A program made the position numbers and the translations under genes. This document shows positions 12,901-21,913 of a stretch of DNA of 64,000 bases, in pieces (within the stretch, counting starts at the first letter, position 1; the number at the start of each line of letters is the position of its first letter). The DNA is from Mauremys mutica (Eukaryota; Chordata; Testudines; Geoemydidae), in contig NC_059079.1 of NCBI RefSeq assembly GCF_020497125.1, positions 12,109,553 to 12,173,552 on the forward strand, given 5' to 3'. Below the pieces are notes generated by a model that saw nothing but the letters and a program-made list of their open reading frames with translations, made no database searches and was not told the origin of the DNA.

Positions 12901-15900
12901 TGTGGTAAAACACTTTCCCATGCCATTTGGTGATAACTTCAGCAAGAATCATTGCCATAAACAGGCTAGCAGCATACGGGCCTGGGAAGCTTCGGGACGC
13001 CAACAGCAATGGCGTTTCTCTGCCTTTGTTACCCTTAGGACTGAGATATCAGCTAAAACAACCACCACCACCTGTGGAAAATGGTGCCAGTGCCCTGTAC
13101 TCAGTTTCATGCAACCGAGCAATTCCCTCACCTCTGGCGGGTCATACTCACCACGGCTGGTGCCGTGAACAAGCACTCCAAAGAAAGAGTGCCAATAAGC
13201 ATGTCTTACTTAAACACCTAGGGAATCAAAAGAAGGGGGGAATTCTGAATCCTATATTTCGTTTTCCATTCCTACTATACAGACAATGGTACCTCTATGT
13301 ATTTTACTTGGTGATGCAGCTGCTGAGGCCTTGAGAGGTACAGTCTCCACACCACTGGAACAACTAACCTAGTGGGAGAATATGTTCTGCAAGATCCTGC
13401 AAGCCAGTGCTGCACCAGACCTTGATCAGAGGGCTTGGAGGGTGAATATTGCAGACAGTATGGAGACAGAAAGGGCAGCCAAGAGAAAGGCGCAGGAAAA
13501 GGAGAGGGAGCTGCACCAGGACATAATGCAGCTTCTCCGCCAGCCAATGCAAATGCTGCTGACTCTTTTGGACTTCCAAGTTTAACGATCCCAGGCTCAA
13601 CTGCCATTGCAGTCAGTGAAGAATTGCAGCACAGCACCTCCCCACACACACGCCATTCCACATGACCTCAAGGCCTGCATTCCTACCCCTACCACTCCAC
13701 ACTGGGGGAAAGCATGGACAACCACAGCTTCATATACACTGACCTGGAAGAGCCATGGTTGATTTGTGTGTAGCTACAATTGATAGTGTTCCCTGCTCTT
13801 GTTTATTTATTGAGATTCTAAATTATTTTAAGTTAAAATGTATTTACTTTTAAAATTCGTCAGATTTTTTGTTTGTAGCTGTTTTTGTAACTGAACACAA
13901 CTCTCGTTTTGAAAATTATTCATCTTTATTAGTTTACAACATATGGTGGATAATGCCTGCTGGCAGTTAAAGTAGTGCTGTTGTATACTCACAACCCATA
14001 GGCTCAGTGCCAGTCATCATCACCTGTCATCATAAAACGTACAGCAAGCATCACAACATTAACAACTGCACTATCAGTGATATATGCACATATGTGCAGC
14101 AAGCACAAATCCTAACAGATCCCAAAACTGCAGCAACAGGTTGAGCACAGTACACCATAGCACACCACATTACAATGGCTGGCTGCTGAAGAGGTCTTTC
14201 AAAGCTGACTTATGCTACATAGCTCCTCACTGAGCTCATCTAATACCCCTTGAATCTGGCTGTTCAAACTCAGACAGCCAGTCCACCTCAACCTTCCACC
14301 CCTGCAGAAATCTCCCGCCCCTCCCCTCTTCTCCTCCCGCCCCCCCCTCCCCCGCCCGCCCTTTGCTTCACAATCATCATGCAGGACACAATAGGAAGCT
14401 ATAATCACTGGGATACTTTTCACGCTGAAATCCAATCTGGTGAGGAAACAATGCCAGCACCCTTTCAATCTATGAAAAGCACATTTAATTCTCATTCTGC
14501 ATGTGCTGAGCTTGTAGCTGAAGCTTTCCTGGGTGCTGTCAAGGTGGCCAGCGTATGGCTTCATGAGTCATGGACAAAGGGATAGGCTGGATCCTATGTC
14601 TACTGCCATTTCAACATTGCCAATGGTAATCTGCTGGACAGGAAAGAAGGTCCCTGTTTGTAGCTCTGTGAACTGTCCTGCATTCTTAAAGATATGAGCA
14701 TTGTGCACCTTCTCTGACCAGCCAACAATGATGTCAGAGAAGCGTCCTTGTTGATCCCTTTTTGTTGATGTACTAAAAGCTGAGGTGCTCTGGGGCCAAA
14801 ATAGGGATGTGCGTGCTGTCTATTGCTCCAACACAGTTCGGGAAGTCCATACCTGCAAAGCCATCCAGTATGTCCTCCACAGCAGATGATTAATGGCCCT
14901 GTACACTTGCATGACAGCGGCCCCCCACAGTGGATTTTTCCTACTCCAAAATTACTTCCCACTGACTGGTAGCAATCCAAGGCATTACACATTGACAGTG
15001 TGATCATTACTTGCTTTTCCTATCAGTGCAGTTCTCAGTTTGGTGTTCATGCATTGGATGACACAGGAGAGCTCAGCACACAGATCCAGGCATGTGGCCT
15101 TTTGCATCCAAAAGTTCTACAGCCACTGCTCATCTCCCAAACCTGCACTACAATACAAGCACTGACTGGTGGGATTATTTCTCAGGATGGCACTTCACCA
15201 TCCGCAGCTGCTCAGTGAATGCCATCAACAACCTTGAACTGGTTCTTGTTATGTCTCAATGTAAACTGAGCACATGGAAATCATCATGCTCCCCGCAGTT
15301 CTTCTTGCCATTCTGCAAATACTGGAGGATCATGTATCCTGTGCTTGCAATGGTCATGACAATAGTGCAGAGCTGTGCAGGCTCCATGCTTCTGTTAAAG
15401 ATGGTGAACAGCGACAAGTCCCATGCAGGTTCGTAGGAAATTGAAAACAGACGGTAAAATTATCGACTAGAGATATTATGGGATGGATAACACTGTATTA
15501 TGGGAATTTGACCCCATTTCTCCGAGTCACCCGTGTGAGACTCCATTCTGCCTCACTATGCATTGCAAAAACTACCCAAAAGACAGTGCACTGAACAGTG
15601 GCACATTGCATACTGGGATACGTACCCATACGGCACTGCACTGTGCATCAGCACAAGCACTCCTAGTGGGTACATGCAGCACCGACCCAAGGAGTCAAGT
15701 ATGCACAAACACATGCGATATACTAACTGTGAAGGGTATATGCCAAAACTTGTGTTGACAAAACTTTGTCATGTAGAGAGGCTTACGATATTAGTTATTT
15801 GGTCATTACTTTTTTTGTTTATTCCTTTTTCAGAAAGATAAGATGACAGCTCCCTGAAAGGCTGAATGTCACAACTACCAGGCTTTCCAGTTGGTGTCTA

Positions 15901-17144
15901 TCTATTGGAGATAGTCAACACCACTCCTGTAAACATATGTTTTCCTTTTGCAATCTATTTAATACGTAGCATATATTTATTTATCTCCTTCCTCAGACAC
16001 TTCAACAAACCACTGAACCTTTGATAAAGATAAGTATCAACCATTATCATTTAAGCACCAAGTTATACATTGGAAAGCATAGTTACATATCAGTTTCCAC
16101 AAATTTAGAAAGGTCTCAAATGCTGGTTAACCAGTATCCCTAGAGCTCTGGTTCTCAAAACTCTGGTTCACCAGTGGTCTATGGGGCACCTCTACATGAC
16201 TCAAAGAATTAAACACTTTGAAAACCAGACAGTGGAGGGTGATTTATGAGATGCACTTTCACTTACAAATGATTCCACAGGGCACAATAGTTAGAAAATA
16301 GAGTTCAGTAAGAGGGGTGAATATAAAAATTAAGGACTTGATTCAGTGTTGAAATAAAGTGATTCCCAGGCTACACAAGCCCTGCAAAACTCAGTTTTCA
16401 GCACAATGCAGTTGACAATATACACCTCTACCCATATAACACAAATTCTGATACAACGCAGTAAAGCGATGCTCTGGGAGGGGCTGGGCAGCACACTCGG
16501 GCAGATCAAAGCAAGTTCAATATAACGCAGTTTCCCCTATAACGCGGTAAGATTTGTTGGCTCCTGAGGACAGCGTTATATGGGGGTAGAGGTGTAGTTA
16601 TTTTTTATTTAATCAGAGCATAAGTAGCAAGCAGAAATAGAATGCTTTAATAATTGCACAGAAAGTTAATCATTACACGTGTAGGGAAGAACACCTACTT
16701 GAAATCCATTGTATAGGATGAAACAAGTCAATGCTGCTAATGCTTATGAAGACTGCCGTACACAGAGGTAGCAGTAGTACTGACCAGGCAATACTAGCAG
16801 CCACTCTCCAACCTAAAACCTAAAAAGACAAAGGAAAACATGAGTAGCAGTACAGCATAAGCCTTAAATACTGTCTCTGTAAACCAAATACCAGCCAAAC
16901 CACCACATAACGCAATTAATCAGAAAGGTCAGATAATTGTGCAATATTGTTCACATCAAGCATTCAAAAGGCATGCACCTGGTCCCAATAAACCATGAGA
17001 GTAACTTCAAATTCATGAGATTTTAGAGATAATCAATTTGGGGTTCTTTTTAGTTGATTTTTGGTTACTGAACTTTTAAGTGGCAATTGCATCCAGTTTT
17101 CAAGCTTTTCCCTGCAAACCATGAGAGTTAGAAACATACAGGTT

Positions 17145-17177
<33 letters not shown>

Positions 17178-18199
17178 GGAAAACCGAGGATTGGTCTATA
17201 CCTAAAACTTCCGTCAACCTAGTTATGTCACTAAGGGCTGTGAAAAATTTTGCACCCATGCAATGTAATTACATCAAACTAACCCCGCTATAGATGCAGA
17301 TAGGTCAACAGATTAATTCTTCTGTCGACCTAGCTACTACCTCTTGTGAGGGTGGACACACTAAAGTAACAGAAAAAAATCCCTTCCATTTCTGTCACAA
17401 ATCCCTACATTACAGTGGCATAACTGCAGTGCCGCAGCTGTGCAACTCGTAGCATAATATACCATGAGAGTCTCACGTAATCAGTCGACTCCAGCAAGGT
17501 TTGTAGCAAAATGGCAAGAACTGGTAACACTGCTTGTGATTTGCTGCACACATGAGAGTCCGCATTTGTGGCAAGTGGCAAAAAAGAATGAGGACCCAGG
17601 AGCCATTGTTCATGAAGCAGGATCTCTTTTGATTGTCCCTATTATGCCCTGAAGCTAACCGTCAGGCTGGGATTCCCAAGAACCAGCGTTTGGCGCCGAT
17701 TAGCCATTGAAACGCAATAGGATACAGGCATTTAACTCCCTCCGGCACACGAGCTCTCAGGGGTTAAGTCACGGTCCGGATCCCGCCCCCGCCCCCGGGC
17801 TGTCCGTCACTGCGCACCCCCTGCCGGCTGCGGGGCCCGCGTTACCCAGCAGGGCACTGGCATCGAGCCCCGCCACCCCAGACAGGCTGCGGGCGCCGCT
17901 GCTTTCGGCTGGACACGCCACTTGCCAGGGGTCCCCGCTGCGCGGGGCGGGCTCCGCACACCCGGGGCGGGGCACCAGCCCGAGCAGGGGCCCTGACGCG
18001 CGGGATCGGGCCCGGCCACGGTCCGCCCGGCTCCCACAGGATCTGGGCCGCGCGACCCCTACTCCCCCCCCCACCGGGGGCAAGGCCTGAGGTGGGCCTA
18101 GGACCCCCCCGCCGCCACAGGGAGGGGCCTGAGGACGGCGCGGGGCGCGGCCCTCACCTGCCGGAGCAGCGCCTGCTGCTCCCCGCCGCCTGACCTCAT
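856..18199 (-). CDS. NDC1: NDC1 (TMEM48), transmembrane nucleoporin; 5' part of gene, coding exons 1-10
   Basis: NDC1 is an integral membrane nucleoporin that anchors nuclear pore complexes in the pore membrane and helps insert new pores. Ten coding exons read on the minus strand and join in frame to 349 codons, about half of the roughly 670-residue vertebrate protein; the rest lies to the left of the window. The product starts MRSGGGEQQ, then has hydrophobic membrane segments (residues about 20-40, 60-85, 100-125, 155-185, 210-230 and 260-290), as expected for the six-pass N-terminal half. Recognisable stretches include [37 protein letters not shown] and [15 protein letters not shown]. The N-terminus ahead of VLGWR differs from human in length and sequence, which is normal for this exon. 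Introns hold a Harbinger element, hAT and Tigger-like MITEs and a CR1 tail. The start codon lies in a CpG island, and YIPF1 lies upstream on the same strand. Confidence 0.95.
1995..2262. mobile_element. Harbinger-like end fragment / MITE
   Basis: The right end (TTACGTCAACCTAACTCTGT, ATAGACCAGGGCTTA) matches the reversed left end of the element at 11582. No coding sequence. It lies 34 bp from NDC1 exon 9 (on its 3' side). Confidence 0.55.
2296..2388 (-). CDS. NDC1: NDC1 coding exon 9
   Basis: The 31-codon exon encodes [20 protein letters not shown] through NPPLLIK. The acceptor is atttcag and the donor AAG|GTATTT. It begins the soluble C-terminal half. Confidence 0.95.
4026..5119. mobile_element. 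Possible hAT (Charlie-type) element
   Basis: CAGTATTTCCCAAACTTTTG at the left and GATTGAGAACCACTG at the right look like Charlie-type ends. I see no matching flanks and no coding, so these may be two separate relics. Confidence 0.35.
5215..5347 (-). CDS. NDC1: NDC1 coding exon 8
   Basis: The exon encodes [19 protein letters not shown] through LFKIYATE, including a membrane segment ([18 protein letters not shown]). The acceptor is tacccccag and the donor GAG|GTTAGT. Confidence 0.96.
5737..5788 (-). CDS. NDC1: NDC1 coding exon 7
   Basis: This is a short 52-base exon encoding [16 protein letters not shown]. Acceptor ctacctag, donor AG|GTAAGT; phases fit exons 6 and 8. Confidence 0.94.
5990..6170 (+). 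repeat. MIR SINE relic
   Basis: GACTATGAATCAGGAGATGT and CCTGCAAAACAGGGCTAATG fit a diverged MIR. It lies in NDC1 intron 6. Confidence 0.45.
6486..6594 (-). CDS. NDC1: NDC1 coding exon 6
   Basis: The exon encodes [19 protein letters not shown] through AYYFFG, matching human QYKFLRFRRSLLLLVKHSC. The donor is G|GTAAGA. Confidence 0.95.
8085..8223 (-). CDS. NDC1: NDC1 coding exon 5
   Basis: The exon encodes [17 protein letters not shown] through YLPFPVIQ. Two AGs lie 5 bases apart at the acceptor. Only the first (start 8223) keeps the reading frame with exon 4. The donor is CAG|GTAAGA. Confidence 0.93.
8573..8982. mobile_element. hAT-like MITE
   Basis: The ends are CACTGATACTCAGAC and GTCCGAGTACCACTG, flanked by GGTTAGAT / GATTAGAT. 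The interior has a CA/TA microsatellite (8755-8818) and an AT palindrome (8826-8856). It lies in NDC1 intron 4. Confidence 0.75.
9030..9205 (+). mobile_element. CR1 3'-end fragment
   Basis: A CR1 tail runs from the end of the reverse transcriptase frame (GGTTGTGGAATCCCC, CACTGGAGG) to the 3' UTR end (AGATCCCTTCTAGTTCTA). It lies in NDC1 intron 4. Confidence 0.8.
9489..9663 (-). CDS. NDC1: NDC1 coding exon 4
   Basis: The exon encodes [19 protein letters not shown] through LALPCTASE, one of the best conserved stretches of NDC1. The acceptor is atttgcag and the donor AG|GTGACT. Confidence 0.96.
10400..10501 (-). CDS. NDC1: NDC1 coding exon 3
   Basis: The exon encodes [12 protein letters not shown] through SIFNVEFYA, with a strongly hydrophobic second membrane segment. 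The acceptor is cattttag and the donor G|GTGGGT. Confidence 0.94.
10590..11285. mobile_element. hAT-like MITE with C-rich interior
   Basis: The ends TCGGGGCGGGCAAAC and GTTTGCCCACCTCTG are inverted copies, next to ATCTAG on both sides. The interior (10670-11030) is C-rich with loosely tandem CCCCATCCAAC units, which creates false open frames. It lies in NDC1 intron 2. Confidence 0.75.
12060..13590 (+). pseudogene. Harbinger SANT/Myb-like ORF, broken
   Basis: Pieces read AYQKANH, stop, then [20 protein letters not shown] in one frame, interrupted by a nested hAT MITE at 12544. The C-terminal part is at 13382-13585 ([20 protein letters not shown] and [17 protein letters not shown]). Stops and frame changes show it is dead. 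Confidence 0.7.
12544..12672. mobile_element. hAT (Charlie-type) MITE nested in Harbinger
   Basis: The ends are CAGTGGTTTTCAAAC and GGTTGAAAACCATTG, with a perfect 8-bp duplication CATTAATT at 12536-12543 and 12673-12680. It interrupts the SANT/Myb relic. Confidence 0.92.
14199..15007 (-). pseudogene. Harbinger (PIF) transposase, broken
   Basis: Minus-strand 14564-14199 encodes the C-terminal DDE-domain end: [40 protein letters not shown] and [10 protein letters not shown]. Upstream sequence to about 15007 looks like the rest in other frames. No intact catalytic frame remains. Confidence 0.72.
16421..16596. mobile_element. Mariner/Tigger-like MITE with TA duplication
   Basis: Near-perfect inverted ends (TACACCTCTACCCATATAAC and the complement) enclose GATACAACGCAGTAAAGCG. 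The outer TA is the duplication. It lies in NDC1 intron 2, 100 bp from exon 2. Confidence 0.85.
16699..16819 (-). CDS. NDC1: NDC1 coding exon 2
   Basis: The exon encodes [14 protein letters not shown] through FHPIQWIS, the first membrane segment. The acceptor is tttttag and the donor A|GTAGGT. It ends in phase 1 and joins exon 3 to make the Asn of WISNSF. Confidence 0.93.
17150..17178. repeat. (TA)n microsatellite
   Basis: A pure TA run in NDC1 intron 1. Confidence 0.95.
17184..17466. mobile_element. Harbinger-like MITE
   Basis: The element shows TTGGTCTATACCTAAAACTT, CGTCAACCTAG and an internal inverted stretch (TTAATTCTTCTGTCGACCTAG). This is the common reptile MITE pattern built on GTCGACCTAG blocks. 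It lies in NDC1 intron 1, next to a TA microsatellite. Confidence 0.5.
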
Positions 18200-18480
18200 A
18201 GTCCCCGCGGCGTGACTCCCGCCGCCGCCGCCATTCAAAGCCGCCCGCGTCCAGGCCCCGCTTCCGCCTCCGGGGCTGTTCCGCGCGCTGCCTGTTGGTG
18301 CCACCCATCAGGCGCTCCTAAGGCCACCCCCCCCGCAGGGACCCCGAACCGGAAGTGACGACGGCAAGGGAGCTGAAACGATAGCGTCTGAAGCGGGCAA
18401 CTACGGCTCCTGCGCAGTACGGGCACTACGCGTCCCGGGTCTCCCGGCGTGCCTCGCGCCCAGCGTCCCCGGGCCGGGAA
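17760..18480 (-). promoter_or_regulatory. NDC1: CpG island and promoter of NDC1
   Basis: This GC-rich, CpG-dense block covers the NDC1 start codon. About 150 bp upstream of the ATG is an ETS-type site, CCGGAAGTGACG (18349-18360), joined to a CRE-like TGACG. Near 18400-18440 are ACTACGGCTCC- and ACTACGCGTCCC-type motifs, loosely like ZNF143 sites. There is no TATA box. Long open frames here are compositional. Confidence 0.8.
18158..18199 (-). CDS. NDC1: NDC1 coding exon 1
   Basis: The exon encodes 14 residues ([14 protein letters not shown]) and ends CAG|GTGAGG in phase 0. The ATG (18199-18197) is inside the CpG island. The join to exon 2 gives RQVLGWR, matching WRVLGWR in mammals. Confidence 0.85.
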
Positions 18481-18499
18481 ACCAGCTCCAGTCCCGTGC

Positions 18500-20130
18500 T
18501 GCAGAGCTTCTTGTACCCAGTGTGTTCACCCCCCTCTCGTTACTCACTCCTGCCCCTGGCCGTTACTCCCTACTGCTCGTGTGGCGCGGAACTTACAGGT
18601 GTCCTATGCTCTTTCCACAGCTGAAGGAGACACAAGGGGCTACGTTACGAAAAGAGTAATGGGATGACCCTGAGCAACCAGAGCTGTTTGAAGGCACTGC
18701 ACTTCTGTGGTAAAAAGTGTGAAGACAGAAGGAAGCTGAAAGAGGAACCACTAGGGCCGGCTGTTTAAAAAACCCGCACATATACAACACTAACACTTCA
18801 GTAAAAGTGAAATCTCACCTTCACAGAGCACAGAAACTGACTTATGATCTCCCCTAATGAGATCTCAACCAATAATTGTCACAAACTGTAGGATAATGGC
18901 TGCAACATGCCAATTATAGTTAACTTATTTAAGCCTCAAGGTAATACCTCTCTCTTGTAGGCAAGGTGGGTTTGACTCTTACGTGTTTCAAATGGACATT
19001 AAACTTGATAATATGAACAAACATCTTGTTGCATACATGATGTATTCATCAAATATCCAGAACAAACCGTTTGGGGGAGATTTTACTCTCAACCTAGCAT
19101 AAATCTAAAGCAACTTCAGTGAAACCAGTAGAGTTATTCTAAGGAACGGTAGCAGAGCCCAGCATTTAGTACCCAATTCCCTATGCGCGCACACTTTTCT
19201 TAGAAGAAGCAGAGAGCATTACCTGGAAACATTTTAATTTTTTTTCCCTTTCCCTTGTTAAAAATCAAAACTAGTAAAGGAAATGGAGGACACTACAACA
19301 CTTGCAATCAGTATGTTGTTTCTACGAAGAAAGAGTAGGGGGGCTTCTAACAAGATTTTTCTGTTGTGAACTGGTGCCTTATATTAACATTTAATGTACA
19401 TTACACACCTATTGCTTTTTCTAACACACATCAACTTGCATTTTTGTGGTCTAATACAGAAGCAGAGCCTTTTTCTGTTCAAGTGTGCACCAAACAACAG
19501 TGTAAAGAGAAAGGAACACTTAAAGCCAGGGCCCCATATGGCCCATCATACATCTAACCACAGATTATGGGCAAGGCATTTTTTTTAAATTTAAAGAGAA
19601 AAATCTGAACAATTCTGCACCTATTACTTTTGAATGATTTTATGAAAGTCCATTTTTTCCTCTGTACTTAGTGGCTAATTCCAGTGCACGTGTACATGAG
19701 GAAAGCTACTATCATTCTAGCAGTAGCTTACACGTAAAATATTGCAAATTTAAATCCAACAGCATTTAAGTTAAGGTGGTAAGGGTATCTGTTTACTGAT
19801 TAGAAGAGGAAGTGTTTAGACTGCAGTATGTGAATTATACAAGGAGTGGTACAATTTATCTAGAACAATACTTAACACGTTGCCAACTTTAATGTTAATC
19901 CTTCCTCAGACCACCTGCCTCATTTTAGAAATGGGGAAAACAAAGTCTGAGACACAGACATTCTTGTAATGTTTATATCTATAAGAAATCTTCCTTTGTC
20001 AAAGGCCACACTGACAGTAGGTGATGTTAGAACACAGAGATTCTTAACTCCTTAATGGGTCCTTAGTCAATTAACCCATACTGTTTCTGACAAAACATCA
20101 TAAACCTACCATACATATAGGATTATTAGA
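18500..20130. other. Intergenic DNA between NDC1 and YIPF1
   Basis: I see no gene, RNA or recognisable repeat here. Short open frames lack coding features. Confidence 0.5.
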
Positions 20131-20138
20131 TTTTTAAA

Positions 20139-21905
20139 TAGGGCTGTCTAGCAATTAAAAAAACTAATCATGACTAATCGCACTGTTAATAATAGAATAC
20201 TATTTATTTACATATTTTTGGATGTTTTCTATTACAACACAGAATACAAAGTGTACAGTGCTCACTTTATATTTATTTTTTATTTTTTATTACAAATATT
20301 TGCACTGTAAAAAAAATATTTTTCAATTCACCTAATACAAGTACTGTAGTGCAATCTCTTTATCATGAAAGTTGAACTTACAAATGTAGTGTTCAGAAAT
20401 AAAACAATGTAAAACTTTAGAACCTACACGTCCACTCAGTCCTACTTCAGCCAATCACTCAGACAAACAAGTTTAGTTACAATTTGCAAGAGATAATGCT
20501 GCCCGCTTCATATTTACAATGTCACCTGAATGCTAGAACAGGCATTCGCATGGCACTGTTGTAGCCAGCGTTGCAAGATATTTACATGCCAGATGCACTA
20601 AAGATTCATGTGTCCCTTCATGCTTCAACCACCATTCCAGAGGACATGCGTCCATGCTGACAGGATCTGCTCGATAACAATCCAAAGCAGAGTGGACCAA
20701 CACATGTTCATTTTCATCATCTGAGTCAGATGCCACCAGCAGAAGGTTGATTTTATTTTTTGGTGGTTTGGGTTCTGTAATTTCTGCATCGGAGTGTTGC
20801 TCTTTTAAGACTTCTGATAGCACGTTCCACACCTCTTCCCTCTCAGATTTTACACAGCACTTCAGATTCTTAAACCTTGAGTGGAGTGCTGTAACTATTT
20901 TTAGAAATCTCACATTGGTACCTGCTTTGCGTTTTGTCAAATCTGCTATGAAAGTGTTCTTAAAATGAACATGTGCTTGGTCATCATCCAAGACTGCTAT
21001 AACAAGAAATATATGGCAGAATGTGGGTAAAACAGAATAGGTGATATACAATTCTTCCCCAAGGAGTTCAGTCACACGTTTTTAATTAACGAATTTGATT
21101 TTTAAACGAGCATCATCAGCATGGAAGCATGTCCTCTGGAATGGTGGCTGAACCATGAAGGGGCATACGAATGTTTAGCATATCTGGCACGTAAATACCT
21201 TGCAACGCCAGCTACAAAAGTGCCATGCAAATACCTATTCTCACTTTCAGGTGACATTGTAAGTAAGAAGCAGGCAGCAGTATCACCAGTAAATGTAAAC
21301 AAACTTGTTTGTCTTAGCGATTAGCTGAACAAGAAGTAGGACTGGGTGGACTTGTAGGCTCTAAAGTTTTACATTGTTTTGTTTTTGAGTTATGTAACAA
21401 AACAACAAATCTACATTTGTAAGTTACACTTTCACAATATAGAGACTACACTACAGCATTTGTATGAGCTGAACTGAAAAATACTATTTCTTTTATCATT
21501 TTTACAGTGCAAATATTTGTAATAAATAATAATATAAAGTGAGCACTCTACACTTTGTAGGGGGAGGAATAGCTCAGTGGTTTGAGCAATGGCCTACTAA
21601 ACCCAAGGTTGTGAGTTCAGTCCTTAAGCTGGGCTACTTAGGGATCTGAGGCAAAATCAGTACTTAGTCCTGCTAGTGAAGGTAGAGGGCTGGACTTGAT
21701 GACCTTTCAGCTCTATGAGATAGGTATATCTCCATATATTATTATTGTGTTGAAACAGAAATCAATATATTTGAAAACATAGAAAAACATCCAAAAATAT
21801 TTAAATAAATGGTAATTCTAGTATTGTTTAAGTGCAATTAATTTTTTTAATTGCAATTAATTTGAGTTAATCATGTGCATTAACTGCAATTAATCAACAG
21901 CCCTA
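20139..21905. mobile_element. Palindromic hAT-like DNA element with duplicated transposase C-terminus
   Basis: Ends are TAGGGCTG and CAGCCCTA, flanked by TTTTTAAA / ATTTTAAA (8-bp duplication, one mismatch). The two arms are long inverted copies of each other. Both encode the hAT C-terminal dimerisation region: minus strand at 21075-20533 (ACPLEWWLKHEGTHESLVHL) and plus strand at 21121-21324 (ACPLEWWLNHEGAYECLAYL). The left side also has about 450 bp of upstream transposase in an open 180-codon frame (ASDSDDENEHVLVHSALDCY). A SINE sits in the right arm. Confidence 0.88.
21560..21746 (+). mobile_element. tRNA-derived SINE (turtle Cry type), inside a hAT element
   Basis: The tRNA-like head has an A box TAGCTCAGTGG (21570-21580) and a B box region GTGAGTTCAGTCC (21611-21623). 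It is followed by CAGTACTTAGTCCTGCTAG and a CR1-like tail (GGACTTGATGACCTTT). A TAT/TTA-rich tail ends it. It interrupts the right arm of the palindromic hAT element, so it is the younger insertion. Confidence 0.85.
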
Positions 21906-21913
21906 ATTTTAAA

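Larger units (their letters stand above)
11582..15785. mobile_element. Decayed PIF/Harbinger element with both ORFs
   Basis: The left end reads TTAAGGCCTGGTCT then GTTAGGTCGATGTAAG. The right end (near 15783, TAGAGAGGCTTA) is a diverged match. A SANT/Myb-like relic reads on plus (about 12060-13590) and a transposase relic on minus (about 15010-14200), so the two converge. It fills much of NDC1 intron 2, and a hAT MITE is nested in it. Exact ends are uncertain. Confidence 0.7.

Noticed and set aside
17769..18308. 179-codon minus-strand frame
   Set aside because: It is CpG-island composition in a frame other than the NDC1 start; no homology.
21570..21623. Functional tRNA gene
   Set aside because: A- and B-box sequence is there, but the rest is SINE with a CR1-like tail and no proper cloverleaf.
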